29,286 bases of DNA, taken from NCBI GenBank assembly GCA_036555005.1, contig DATBME010000076.1:1-29286 (forward strand). The letters are read 5' to 3'. Source of the stretch: DASSCW01 sp036555005 (GTDB lineage: Bacteria > Chloroflexota > Limnocylindria > QHBO01). Position numbers and translations under genes: made by a program. Positions 14,813 to 23,010 of this stretch are shown in pieces (position 1 is the first letter of the stretch; each line of letters opens with the position of its first letter). The notes under the pieces are model-generated. The model saw only the letters and a program-made list of their open reading frames with translations, was not told the origin of the DNA and searched no databases.

Positions 14813-15907
14813 TTATCGGCTGAGCGGCTTGACTGTGCGCCCGGAACCGGCCGGGCGGGCCTTGCGCGCGGCGTCCCACTCGTACCACGACACCAGCAGC
14901 TGGCTCGCATTGAAGATCGAGGAGTAGGTGCCGCTGATCACGCCGATCAGGAGCGCCAGGGTGAAGGTGCGGATCGTGATCGGTCCCAGCAGGTAGAGCG
15001 CCGCCAGCGTCACCACCACCGTCAGGCTGGTGTTGATCGATCGCCCCAGCGTCTGCAGGATCGAGTGGTTGACGATCGCCCCGAACGGCTCCCCCGCGTG
15101 CCGAATGCGGTTCTCGCGGATGCGGTCGAACACCACGATCGTGTCGTGCACGCTGAAGCCGATGATCGTCAGCAGCGCCGTCACGAACAGGGCGTCGAAC
15201 TCCAGGGCGAAGAAGTAGCCCAGGATCGCGAAGATGCCGATCACCACGATCACGTCGTGCAGCAGGGCGATGATCGCCGCCGTGCCGAACCGGAACCCGA
15301 AGCGGACCCACAGGTAGGCCAGGATGAACAGCTCGCCGACGGCGATCAGGATGATCGACGAGCGGATGAGCTCGGAGCCGATGAGCGGGCCGACGGTCGT
15401 CACGCTCCGGGGACGACCGCCCTCCGGCTCCCCGAAGCGCGCCACCAGCGCCCGCTCGATCTCGGCGAACTCGGTGTTGCTGGCGATCGGCGCCGGCGAT
15501 GGCGAAGCCGCAGGGGGCGAGGCGCCGGGGCTCGGCGATGTGGTCGGGCTGCCCTCGGCTGACCCGGTCGGCGACGGCGCCCCGGATCCCCCACCGCTGG
15601 GCGATGGCGCCAGCGAGACGCTGGGCAGCGGCGTCTGCGGCGGCAGCAGGCCGATCGGCTCCGTCCGGATCTCGAGGAAGCCGTCGCTCAGGCGGCGAAC
15701 GGTCGCGTCGGGGTGCCCGAGCTCCACCAGCGCGGCCTGCACCTCGGCGGCTGTCGGGTCATCGGCGTAGCGCACCTGCCAGACCGTTCCGCCGGTGAAG
15801 TCGACCGACGGCTTCAGCCCGCCCAGCGCGATGAAGATGAGCCCCGGCAGGGTGATCAGGGCGCTGAAGAGGAAGTACCAGCGGCGCTTGCCGACGATGT
15901 CGTACAT
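14813..15907 (-). CDS. secF: Protein translocase subunit SecF
   Basis: SecF pairs with SecD in the membrane and uses the proton gradient to pull secreted proteins through the Sec channel. The 364-residue protein has a first helix (FLFSALITLPGLIFIAL), the signature VDFTGGT (35-41), a periplasmic P4 domain, and five more helices. These include LLHDVIVVIGIFAILG, IIGFSVHDTIVVFDRIRE and the final LLIGVISGTYSSIF. The periplasmic domain is split by about 55 residues rich in Pro, Ser and Gly (about 88-143), absent from typical SecF. It begins 3 nt after the secD stop, so the pair is co-translated. Confidence 0.95.
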   Translation of the reverse strand: MYDIVGKRRWYFLFSALITLPGLIFIALGGLKPSVDFTGGTVWQVRYADDPTAAEVQAALVELGHPDATVRRLSDGFLEIRTEPIGLLPPQTPLPSVSLAPSPSGGGSGAPSPTGSAEGSPTTSPSPGASPPAASPSPAPIASNTEFAEIERALVARFGEPEGGRPRSVTTVGPLIGSELIRSSIILIAVGELFILAYLWVRFGFRFGTAAIIALLHDVIVVIGIFAILGYFFALEFDALFVTALLTIIGFSVHDTIVVFDRIRENRIRHAGEPFGAIVNHSILQTLGRSINTSLTVVVTLAALYLLGPITIRTFTLALLIGVISGTYSSIFNASQLLVSWYEWDAARKARPAGSGRTVKPLSR

Positions 15908-15910
15908 GCG

Positions 15911-17224
15911 TCAGCGCTCCACGTGGTAGAGCTCGAGGCGCCGGCCCCAGTCGGTCCGCACCACGTAGCGCAGCATCGTCCGCGTCACGGTCACGGCGCT
16001 GAACATGGAGACCGCGACGCCGATGATCAAGACCAGGGCGAAGCCGCGCACGACGGTGGTGCCCTGCCAGTACAGCCAGGCGGCCACCAGCATCGACGAC
16101 ACGTTCGAGTCGAGGATGCTGGACCAGGCGCGGGCGAAGCCGGCCTCGATCGCCGGCACCAGCGTCTTGCCGGCCCGGATCTCCTCCTTCATCCGCTCGA
16201 AGATGAGGATGTTGGCGTCCACCGCCATGCCGATCGACAAGATGTAGGCCGCGACCCCGGCCAGCGTCAGCGTCACGCCGATCAATCGGAAGATGGCGTA
16301 AGTGACGAGCGTGTAGAAGATCAGCGCCCCCGCCGCCAGGACACCCGGCAGCCGGTAGTAGGCGACCATGAAGAAGAGGACCAGGATCAGGCCCAACGCA
16401 CCCGCGATCAGGGCCTGGTTCAGGAAGTTGGCGCCAAGGGTCGGCTCGACGCGATCGAAGCCTTGCTCCTGCAGCGAGACCGGCAGCGCGCCGAAGCGCA
16501 GCGTGTTGTAGAGGTTCGTGCGCTCGGCCTCGGCGGCCTCGCCGGCGCCGACCGTGATCACCGTCTGGCCGCCGCAGATCGCGTCATTGATGGTTGGCGT
16601 CGTGATCACCTCGCCGTCGAGCGCGATCGGTCCCGGCTGGCCCACGTTCGCCCCGGTGAAGTCGCACCAGATCGTCGACGCAGGCTCGCGGAGGGTGAAG
16701 ACGACACCCAGGTTGCCGCCCTGCGAGTCCGGCGCCACGGTGCCGGGGTCGATCTGGCCGCCGTCGAAGAGGACGCGCACGGTGCCATCGGTGATGAGCG
16801 CCGAGATGTCCTGGCCCTCGGTGAGCGTCTGGCCCTGCGGGTCGATGAACTGCAGTTGGCCGGTCGAGCCGACCAGCTCGCGCACCTGGTCCTCGTTCTC
16901 GACGCCGGGCACTTCGACGACGATCCGGCGCTGGCCGTCATTGCTGATCTCGGATCGGACCTGCGGCTCACTGACGCCGATGCCACCGACCCGGCGCTCG
17001 ATGATGTTGCGCGCCGTCTCCAGCTGCTCGTCGGTGACGGTCTGGCCGGGAAGCGGCTCGACTGCCAGCGTGACGCGGACGCCGCCCTGCAGGTCAAGGC
17101 CGAGCACGGTCTTGAGGTCATTGCCGGGAAGGCTGCTGGGAAGGAACTCGCGCGGGATGTCGATGAAGATCGCCAGCAGCAGGGTGACGAGGATCACCCA
17201 CGGGGCGATGCGGCGCCAGGTCAT
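15911..17224 (-). CDS. secD: Protein translocase subunit SecD
   Basis: This 437-residue partner of SecF has an N-terminal helix (APWVILVTLLLAIFI), then GLDLQGGVRVTL and IIERRVGGIGVSEP of the first periplasmic domain, and IVVEVPGV. The C-terminal RND-type bundle includes FFMVAYYRLPGVLA and the proton-relay region GMAVDANILIFERMKEEI. It is shorter than the E. coli protein but normal for compact Gram-positive and Chloroflexota forms. Its start has AAAGGA some 13 nt upstream. Its promoter candidate lies over the end of uvrC, 119 nt away. Confidence 0.96.
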   Translation of the reverse strand: MTWRRIAPWVILVTLLLAIFIDIPREFLPSSLPGNDLKTVLGLDLQGGVRVTLAVEPLPGQTVTDEQLETARNIIERRVGGIGVSEPQVRSEISNDGQRRIVVEVPGVENEDQVRELVGSTGQLQFIDPQGQTLTEGQDISALITDGTVRVLFDGGQIDPGTVAPDSQGGNLGVVFTLREPASTIWCDFTGANVGQPGPIALDGEVITTPTINDAICGGQTVITVGAGEAAEAERTNLYNTLRFGALPVSLQEQGFDRVEPTLGANFLNQALIAGALGLILVLFFMVAYYRLPGVLAAGALIFYTLVTYAIFRLIGVTLTLAGVAAYILSIGMAVDANILIFERMKEEIRAGKTLVPAIEAGFARAWSSILDSNVSSMLVAAWLYWQGTTVVRGFALVLIIGVAVSMFSAVTVTRTMLRYVVRTDWGRRLELYHVER

Positions 17225-17305
17225 GAAGGCCTAATTGGTCCTTTCGCTCGGGCGAGGTTCGTCGCGGGCGCTCGGGCGTGTGGCGCAGGCCGCAGACACG
17301 AAACA

Positions 17306-17322
17306 CGCCGCCAGTGGCGGCG
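17306..17322 (-). terminator. Possible uvrC terminator hairpin
   Basis: CGCCGCC pairs perfectly with GGCGGCG around a 3-nt loop. On the minus strand it follows the uvrC stop by about 21 nt and is followed by TGTTTCGTG, a weak U-rich tract. It also lies within the leader that would be made from the TATAAT promoter, so an attenuation role in secD expression is an alternative. Confidence 0.35.
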
Positions 17323-17331
17323 GGCGGCGGA

Positions 17332-17360
17332 ATTATAGAGCAACTACGCCAGCATGCCCT
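17332..17360 (-). promoter_or_regulatory. Candidate secDF promoter
   Basis: A perfect TATAAT (17337..17332) lies just past the uvrC stop, with AGGGCA as a weak -35 at 17 nt. Transcription would start near 17325, giving a leader of about 100 nt for secD that includes the GC hairpin at 17306-17322. Confidence 0.5.
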
Positions 17361-19395
17361 CCCGCGCCAGGTGCCTCTTCAATCGCTCGGCCGCGACGCG
17401 ACCGACACCCGGCGTCTCCGCCACCTCGTCCAGCGACGCCTCCTTGATGCGCCGGACGCTGCCGAACCGCTTGAGGAGCGCCTTCTTGCGGGCGGGACCG
17501 ATGCCGGGCACCTCGTCGAACACGCTGCGCAGCGCGCGCTTGCCGCGCACGTTGCGGTGGTAGGTGATGGCGAACCGATGCGCCTCGTCGCGGATCCGCT
17601 GCACAAGGTAGAGACCCTGCGATTTGGGGGGCAGGACGATAGGGCCCGAGCGACGCGGCACGTACAGCTCCTCGAACCGCTTCGCCAGCCCGGCCAGCGG
17701 CACTTCCGTCAGCGACAGCTCCTCCATCACGCCCATGGCCGCCGACAGCTGCCCCTTGCCTCCGTCTACGATCACCAGGTCCGGCAGCGCCCATCCGGTA
17801 TCGCGCCGCCGGCGATGGCGCCGGTCGCGCTCTTCCACGCCGTTGCCTTCATCACCATCGCCGTCGCCCTCGGCGCGCCCCTCGATCGGCCCGGCGTACG
17901 CCTCCAGGTCGAGCGGCTCACCCGGCTCGCCGTCGCCCTCCGGCGCCTCATCGGCTCCGACGGCGGCGAGTGACAGGGCGCCCGTCTCCTTCCGTAGCCG
18001 CGCCGCGCGCTGGAACCGGCGCCGCAGCACCTCCGCCATCATGCGGAAGTCGTCCGGCGTCTCGCCGGAGCGGATCCGGAAGCGGCGGTACTCGCGCGGC
18101 TCCGGCCGGCCGTTGACGAAGACGACCATCGAGCCGACCGCCGCCGTCCCCAGGATGTTGCTCATGTCGTAGCACTCGATCCGCTCCGGCGCCTTATCCA
18201 GCGACAGCGCGGTCGACAGCTGGTCCAGTGCCTCGTCGCGCTTCCCCTCGTCGGCCAGCCATTCGGCTCGCTCCTTGGCCAGCGCCTCCACGGCGTTCTG
18301 CCCGGCCAGCGCCACCAGCCGCCGCTTCTCGCCGCGCTCGGCGACGTGGACGTTCACGCGCGATCCGCGCCGGTCCGACAGGAACGCGGCCAGCGCCTCC
18401 CCGTCCGCGGGCTCGACCGGCAGCAGCACCTCGCGCGGTGGCCGCTCGGAGACCGCGTAGTACTGCTGCAGGAACGAGGTCAGCACCTCGCCATCGGTCG
18501 CCTCCCGGGCGTTCTCGACGATGAAGTGCTCGCGCCCGATCATCTTGCCGTTGCGGATGACGAACAACTGGAGGCAGGCTTCCCCCTCCTCGCGCGCCAT
18601 GCCCACCACGTCGTGCTGCGCCCGGCTGAAGGCCGCCACCTTCTGCGACTCGATCGTGCGATCGACTGCCCGCAGCTTGTCCCGCGCGATCGCAGCCTGC
18701 TCGTAGCGCAGCGCGTCCGAGTGCCCTTGCATCTCGGCCTTCAGCTCGGCGGCGATTCCCTCCTGCTTCCCTTCCAGGAAGTCGACGATCTTGCCGATGG
18801 TGGCCCGATACGGCTGCTTCTCGATCGCCTGGATGCACGGCCCCTGGCAGCGGTTGATGTAGTACAGCAGGCACGGCCGCTCCAGCACCCGCTTGCCCTC
18901 GGGTATCTCCAGGTTGCAGGTGCGAAACGGAAAGATCTTGCGCAGCAGCTTCAGCGACTCGTCGACGCTGGAGGCCGATGCGTACGGGCCGAAGTAGCGG
19001 CTCCCATCGCGCACCAGCTTGCGGGTGCGCACGATGCGCGGGAAGTCTTCGCCCATGGTGATCTGCACGAACGGGTAGCTCTTGTCGTCGCGCAGCCGGA
19101 TGTTGAAGCGCGGGCGGTGCTCCTTGATGAGGTTGCCCTCCAGCAGGAACGCCTCGCTGATGGTGTCGGTGACGATGTAGTCGACATCAGCCACCTCCTG
19201 CGTCATCCGCACGATGCGCGAGTCCAGGCCGGCCTTCGAGCCGAAGTAGGAGCGCACCCGGTTGCGCAGCGAATCGGCCTTGCCCACGTACAGGACGCGC
19301 CCGTCCGGCCCCTTCATCAGGTAGACGCCGGGGCTGGTGGGGAGCTGGCGCAGGATGGCACGCAGGTGCTGATCGCGCGCGTCGCCGCGGGGCAT
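17344..19395 (-). CDS. uvrC: Excinuclease ABC subunit UvrC
   Basis: UvrC makes the two incisions in nucleotide excision repair after UvrA-UvrB find damage. Domains in order are: a GIY-YIG nuclease (about 20-100; GVYLMKGPDGRVLYVGKA, FLLEGNLIKEHRP), a Cys-rich region (CQGPC), and a UVR motif that binds UvrB (about 205-240). A C-terminal RNase H-like nuclease follows, with Asp410 in ECYDMSN, Asp544 in VIVDGGKGQL and RDEAHRFA. A tandem helix-hairpin-helix lies at about 625-680. About 65 acidic-then-basic residues (469-533) interrupt the C-terminal nuclease between two core strands and explain the 683-residue length. The ATG follows TAGAAT by 7 nt with no Shine-Dalgarno. Confidence 0.97.
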   Translation of the reverse strand: MPRGDARDQHLRAILRQLPTSPGVYLMKGPDGRVLYVGKADSLRNRVRSYFGSKAGLDSRIVRMTQEVADVDYIVTDTISEAFLLEGNLIKEHRPRFNIRLRDDKSYPFVQITMGEDFPRIVRTRKLVRDGSRYFGPYASASSVDESLKLLRKIFPFRTCNLEIPEGKRVLERPCLLYYINRCQGPCIQAIEKQPYRATIGKIVDFLEGKQEGIAAELKAEMQGHSDALRYEQAAIARDKLRAVDRTIESQKVAAFSRAQHDVVGMAREEGEACLQLFVIRNGKMIGREHFIVENAREATDGEVLTSFLQQYYAVSERPPREVLLPVEPADGEALAAFLSDRRGSRVNVHVAERGEKRRLVALAGQNAVEALAKERAEWLADEGKRDEALDQLSTALSLDKAPERIECYDMSNILGTAAVGSMVVFVNGRPEPREYRRFRIRSGETPDDFRMMAEVLRRRFQRAARLRKETGALSLAAVGADEAPEGDGEPGEPLDLEAYAGPIEGRAEGDGDGDEGNGVEERDRRHRRRRDTGWALPDLVIVDGGKGQLSAAMGVMEELSLTEVPLAGLAKRFEELYVPRRSGPIVLPPKSQGLYLVQRIRDEAHRFAITYHRNVRGKRALRSVFDEVPGIGPARKKALLKRFGSVRRIKEASLDEVAETPGVGRVAAERLKRHLAREGMLA

Positions 19396-19402
19396 GGAAC
19401 CG

Positions 19403-19408
19403 ATTCTA
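19403..19408 (-). promoter_or_regulatory. Candidate leaderless -10 box of uvrC
   Basis: TAGAAT matches five of six bases of a -10 element and ends exactly 7 nt before the uvrC ATG. The 30-nt gap after the LCP gene leaves no room for a normal leader. The -35 would fall inside the end of the LCP gene. Confidence 0.45.
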
Positions 19409-19425
19409 GGCCGCTCGGCGGCCGC

Positions 19426-20631
19426 TCACGAACCTCCCGACGGGCTGGCCGAAGCGCGGCGCGGGTGCGCGGGAATCGGCTTCGCCAGCTGCCGCCGCAG
19501 GTAGTTGTGCAGGGGCTGGTAATCGGTTCCGCTGTCTCGCCCGCTGACGACCAGGATGTACTGTCCGAGGGTGTTGGCGGTCGCCTCCAGGATTCGGCCC
19601 TCCTTCAGCTCGATCCGCCGATCCGGGCGCAGGTGGCTGCTCAGCAGGAAGAGGTCGATCGCCGACAGGTCGGTCTTCATCCGCTGGTCCAAGGCATCCA
19701 TCATCGCCAGGCCCGGCCCCAGCGAGCCGATCCCGCCGCTGCCGAGCTTGGCGCGCAGCGCGCCGAGGACGCGTTGCTGGCGAATCGACCGGGCGAAGTC
19801 GCTCGACTCCCGCGGCAGGCTCGTGTATCGCGCGCGGGCGTACGACAGCGCTCGCTCCCCGTCCAGGTGGATGTTGCCCTGGGCGAAGCGGTCGTCCCAC
19901 AGGTTGTGCTCGTACCGCCACGGGTGCCACGTGTAGCGGAAGGCGCGCGGGTTGTTGACGTCGATGCCATCCAGCGCATCGATCACCTCCTGGAAGCCGG
20001 CGAAGTCGATCGCCATCCAATGGTCGATCCGCAGGCCGGTCACCTTGGACAGGATGGCGGCGGTCTTGCCGGCAGCCTTCTCGACGCCGCCCTGCTGCCA
20101 GCCGAGGGCGAACGCCTCGTTGATCTTGCCGTTGTCGGGCAGCTGCCGCAGCCCTTCGATCCAGAAGTCGCGCGGGACGGGGATGACCGTGGTCGTGTCC
20201 TTCTTGGGGTCGATGGACATGATCTGGATTGAGTCGGCCAGGTAGTTGCCGCTCTTGTGCTCCTCCCCGCCATAGCCGAAGAGCGCGATGTTCACGCGGT
20301 CCTCGCCGTTGAGAGGACCCCACAGGGCCGATGACATCGCTGGCGCGCTGGAGACGGATTCGTTGAAGGCGGAGACGCGCTGCCAGAGCAGGATCGCGCC
20401 CACCGTGGCGATGATCAGGAGCAGCAGGATGGCGAGGCCCAGGATCACCTTGATGGACGGGCGGCGTCGCGCCACCACCGCGCGAGAGGCTGAAGCGCGC
20501 CCGCCACCGCCGGTTGCCTCGGCATAGGGGTCGATGCCCTGGCCCTGCAGCTCGTCCTCGTAGGCGGCCGAGTGGCGAATGCGTCGTGCCCGATCCGTCG
20601 ACGATGCGGATGTTCGGTTGCGACGGATCAT
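19426..20631 (-). CDS. LytR-CpsA-Psr (LCP) family cell-envelope protein
   Basis: LCP proteins transfer lipid-linked glycopolymers (teichoic acids, capsule, arabinogalactan) to peptidoglycan. This 401-residue protein has a basic cytosolic tail, one membrane helix (about 60-83) and an extracellular LCP domain. Expected residues are present: Asp133 in YLADSIQIMS, the Arg-Asp pair in VPRDFW (154-155), DGERALSYARARYTS, and DFARSIRQQRVL. The fold should bind polyprenyl-phosphate and Mg. The C-terminus is a short Pro/Ser/Arg tail. It is divergent from the UvrD-like gene with a 134-nt shared upstream region, where TATCCT (20683..20678) is a possible -10. Its presence suggests a cell wall carrying secondary polymers. 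Confidence 0.93.
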   Translation of the reverse strand: MIRRNRTSASSTDRARRIRHSAAYEDELQGQGIDPYAEATGGGGRASASRAVVARRRPSIKVILGLAILLLLIIATVGAILLWQRVSAFNESVSSAPAMSSALWGPLNGEDRVNIALFGYGGEEHKSGNYLADSIQIMSIDPKKDTTTVIPVPRDFWIEGLRQLPDNGKINEAFALGWQQGGVEKAAGKTAAILSKVTGLRIDHWMAIDFAGFQEVIDALDGIDVNNPRAFRYTWHPWRYEHNLWDDRFAQGNIHLDGERALSYARARYTSLPRESSDFARSIRQQRVLGALRAKLGSGGIGSLGPGLAMMDALDQRMKTDLSAIDLFLLSSHLRPDRRIELKEGRILEATANTLGQYILVVSGRDSGTDYQPLHNYLRRQLAKPIPAHPRRASASPSGGS

Positions 20632-20713
20632 CTGGCGCGACTGTGCATGCGGACTCCCGTTGCGGGCGGGCGGCGACAGGATAGCCGGGTCGCCGGGGCC
20701 GCGTAGGCGCGGC

Positions 20714-20744
20714 GCGGTAAGCCACTGGTGATTCCGCGGTAAGC
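20714..20744. repeat. Direct repeat GCGGTAAGC x2 in a divergent promoter region
   Basis: GCGGTAAGC occurs at 20714-20722 and again at 20736-20744, 22 bp apart start to start, about two helical turns. The pair lies between the divergently transcribed LCP gene and the UvrD-like gene, an ideal place for an operator. The core GGTAAGCG also lies before recJ at a similar distance from its start codon. Confidence 0.5.
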
Positions 20745-20765
20745 GAGCGACGCCACCCTGACGGG

Positions 20766-22436
20766 ATGACCCCGCTCGCGCCGGCCTCGACCGCGGCCGC
20801 GTTGGCCGATGCGCTGGTGGCCGGCCTGGACGCGGAGCAGCGCGCCGCGGCGACGCTGCCGGACGGTCCGGCGCTCATCATCGCGCCCGCCGGCAGCGGC
20901 AAGACCACCACCCTGATCGCGCGGCTGGGCGTCCTGCTGTCCCGCGGTGTGGCGCCGGAGCGGATCGCGGTGGCCACCTTCAACCGCGACGCGGCGCTGG
21001 AGCTGGCGACCCGCATCGAGTCGCGGCTGGCACCGACACTGTCGTCCGCCGCCCGGATCGAGGTGCGCACCCTCCACGCGCTGGCACGCGAGGTGATGCT
21101 CGACCACCGCGGCCCGGCGAAGCTGGTCAGCGACCGCCTGCCACTCCTGCGCGCCGTGCTGCGCCGGGCGGCCGCACGCGCTCCGGAGGCCGGTCCGCCG
21201 TTGCCGGAGGCGGCGGTGCTCGATACGCAGATCTCCGCCTGGAAGGTGGAGCGCCGCCCACCGCAGCATCCCGAGCTGGTGGAGGCCTATCGGTCCATGC
21301 TCACCTCTGCCGGCGGGCTCGACTTCGACGACCTGGTCGCCGGCGCGGCCGATGGGCTGGAGTCGGACCCGCACCTGCGTCGCCGCTGGCAGGACCGCTT
21401 CAGCCACCTCTGCGTCGACGAGTTCCAGGACGTCGATGCGGCGCAGCTGCGCCTGGTGCGGCTGCTGGCCGAGCCGCAGCGCAACCTCTTCGTGGTCGGC
21501 GACGACGACCAGACGATCTATGCCTGGCGACTGGCCGACGTGCGACGCATCTTGCGGTTCGAGGCGCTGTACCCCGGCACGCGGCGCGTCCAGCTGGCGA
21601 CCAACTACCGCTGCCCCGGCCCCGTGGTGGCCGCCTCGCGACGGCTGATCGGCGTGAACCGGGAGCGCTTCGCCAAGCGCATCGACCCGTCCCCCGCTGC
21701 CGGCGTCGCGCTCGACACCATCCTCGCCTACCCCAGCACTCATCCCGCATGGCCCGATGGGCTGGTCGGCCTGGCGGCCGACGAGGCGCAGGCCGGACGC
21801 ACGGTCTGCTTCCTGGCGCGCACGCGGTCGGAGCTGGGACCGATGCTGACGGCCGTGGCCCGCGCCGGCGTACCGCACACCACTGCCGTGCCCGCCGCCG
21901 TGCAGGCCGACCCGGTCCAGCGGCTGGTCGCCGCCGCGCGAGATCTGCCGGGGCATCTGTTGCCGTTCGAGGCGTTCCTCTCGCTGCGGTCCAGCCATGG
22001 CTGGCGCCGCGCCGACGCCAGCGACGCCCTCTCCGATGACGACCACGCGGCCCTCGACGCGCTGTTGGGCTGGTCAGTCGGCATCGGCCGACTGGATCGC
22101 TTCCTCGATGCCCACGACCGCGCGGTGGCACGGCTCGTCGAGCTGCGACGGCCGGATGCCCTGGTCGAGCTGGTGACGGTGCACGGCGCCAAGGGCCGCG
22201 AGTGGCAGACCGTGGTGGTGCTGGGCATGGAGGAGGAGCGCTTCCCCAACCGACGGTCGCTGGTCGATGCCGTCGAGCCGGATCGGGCGCTGGAGGAGGA
22301 GCGTCGCCTGGCCTACGTCGCGCTGACGCGCGCCACGCGACGGCTGGTCCTGGCCTACGACCCGGCGCGGCCGTCCCGGTTCCTGGCCGAGATGGGAATC
22401 GAGCCTAGAGGCCGACCTCCGGCGCGATCGGGGTGA
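20766..22436 (+). CDS. Compact UvrD/PcrA-like superfamily 1 DNA helicase
   Basis: This 556-residue SF1A helicase has a full motif set: Q-motif LDAEQRAAA, Walker A APAGSGKTT (40-48), Ia TFNRDAALEL, Ib RTLHALAREV and DEFQD (218-222). Motif III is VVGDDDQTIYAWR, IV TNYRCP (279-284), V TVHGAKGREW (471-480) and VI YVALTRATRR. It should move 3'-5' on single-stranded DNA using ATP. The usual UvrD or PcrA is about 700-750 residues; here domains 1B and 2B are shortened (2B about 380-460) and the C-terminal tail is missing. A role in excision repair is inferred from uvrC, uvrA and uvrB nearby. No Shine-Dalgarno is evident before the ATG. The last 32 bp overlap the HD-domain gene tail to tail. Confidence 0.93.
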   Translation: MTPLAPASTAAALADALVAGLDAEQRAAATLPDGPALIIAPAGSGKTTTLIARLGVLLSRGVAPERIAVATFNRDAALELATRIESRLAPTLSSAARIEVRTLHALAREVMLDHRGPAKLVSDRLPLLRAVLRRAAARAPEAGPPLPEAAVLDTQISAWKVERRPPQHPELVEAYRSMLTSAGGLDFDDLVAGAADGLESDPHLRRRWQDRFSHLCVDEFQDVDAAQLRLVRLLAEPQRNLFVVGDDDQTIYAWRLADVRRILRFEALYPGTRRVQLATNYRCPGPVVAASRRLIGVNRERFAKRIDPSPAAGVALDTILAYPSTHPAWPDGLVGLAADEAQAGRTVCFLARTRSELGPMLTAVARAGVPHTTAVPAAVQADPVQRLVAAARDLPGHLLPFEAFLSLRSSHGWRRADASDALSDDDHAALDALLGWSVGIGRLDRFLDAHDRAVARLVELRRPDALVELVTVHGAKGREWQTVVVLGMEEERFPNRRSLVDAVEPDRALEEERRLAYVALTRATRRLVLAYDPARPSRFLAEMGIEPRGRPPARSG

Positions 22437-23010
22437 GGAAGCGGACCATGTTGGCCACGTGCTCGTCGAAGTCCAGGCCCAGCTCGTCGGCGCCCGCCAG
22501 CAGCATCTCGCGCGGCACCGCCCGGGCGAAGGCCTTGTCCTTCATCCGCTTGCGGACGTTGGGCGGCTCGACGTCCGCCAGCTTCCGGGTGGGACGCATC
22601 AGGGCCACCGCCACCAAAAAGCCGGACAGCTCGTCGCAGGCATAGACCAGGTGGTCGAGCCGGGTGGTGCGCGGGATGCCCAGCGCGTCGTTGTGGCGCC
22701 GCACCGCGTCCACCACCTCCGCCGGGTAGCCGCGTCGCGCCATCTCATCGGCCCCGATGGCGCCGTGGGTCGAGGCGTCCGGGTAGCGCTCGTAGTCCAG
22801 GTCATGGAGCAGGCCCGCGATCCCCCAGCGCTCCACGGTGGCGCCGTCCAGCCCATCGGCGGCCGCGTAGCCGCGGACGCCGGCCTCGACCAGCAGGCCG
22901 TGCTTGCGCAGCGACGGGTTCTCGTTCCATTCGTGGAGCAGCGCCACGGCGTCGGCCCGCGTCGGGTCCGTTGCGGGCGGCTCAGGCTCCGCGGTCGGTG
23001 GCTTGGTCAC
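22405..23010 (-). CDS. HD-domain phosphohydrolase-like protein
   Basis: This 201-residue protein has an HD-superfamily metal site: His37 in LRKHGL, the His-Asp pair in GLLHDLDYE (69-70), His82 in STHGAIG, His106 in RRHNDAL and Asp126 in YACDELSG. This close relative set acts on phosphate esters or nucleotides, but the substrate is not known. The GTG start forms a GTGA overlap with the stop of the small membrane protein gene before it, which supports the start and suggests joint translation. The first 18 residues are Pro/Glu-rich and probably disordered. Its 3' end overlaps the convergent helicase gene. Confidence 0.88.
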   Translation of the reverse strand: MTKPPTAEPEPPATDPTRADAVALLHEWNENPSLRKHGLLVEAGVRGYAAADGLDGATVERWGIAGLLHDLDYERYPDASTHGAIGADEMARRGYPAEVVDAVRRHNDALGIPRTTRLDHLVYACDELSGFLVAVALMRPTRKLADVEPPNVRKRMKDKAFARAVPREMLLAGADELGLDFDEHVANMVRFLTPIAPEVGL

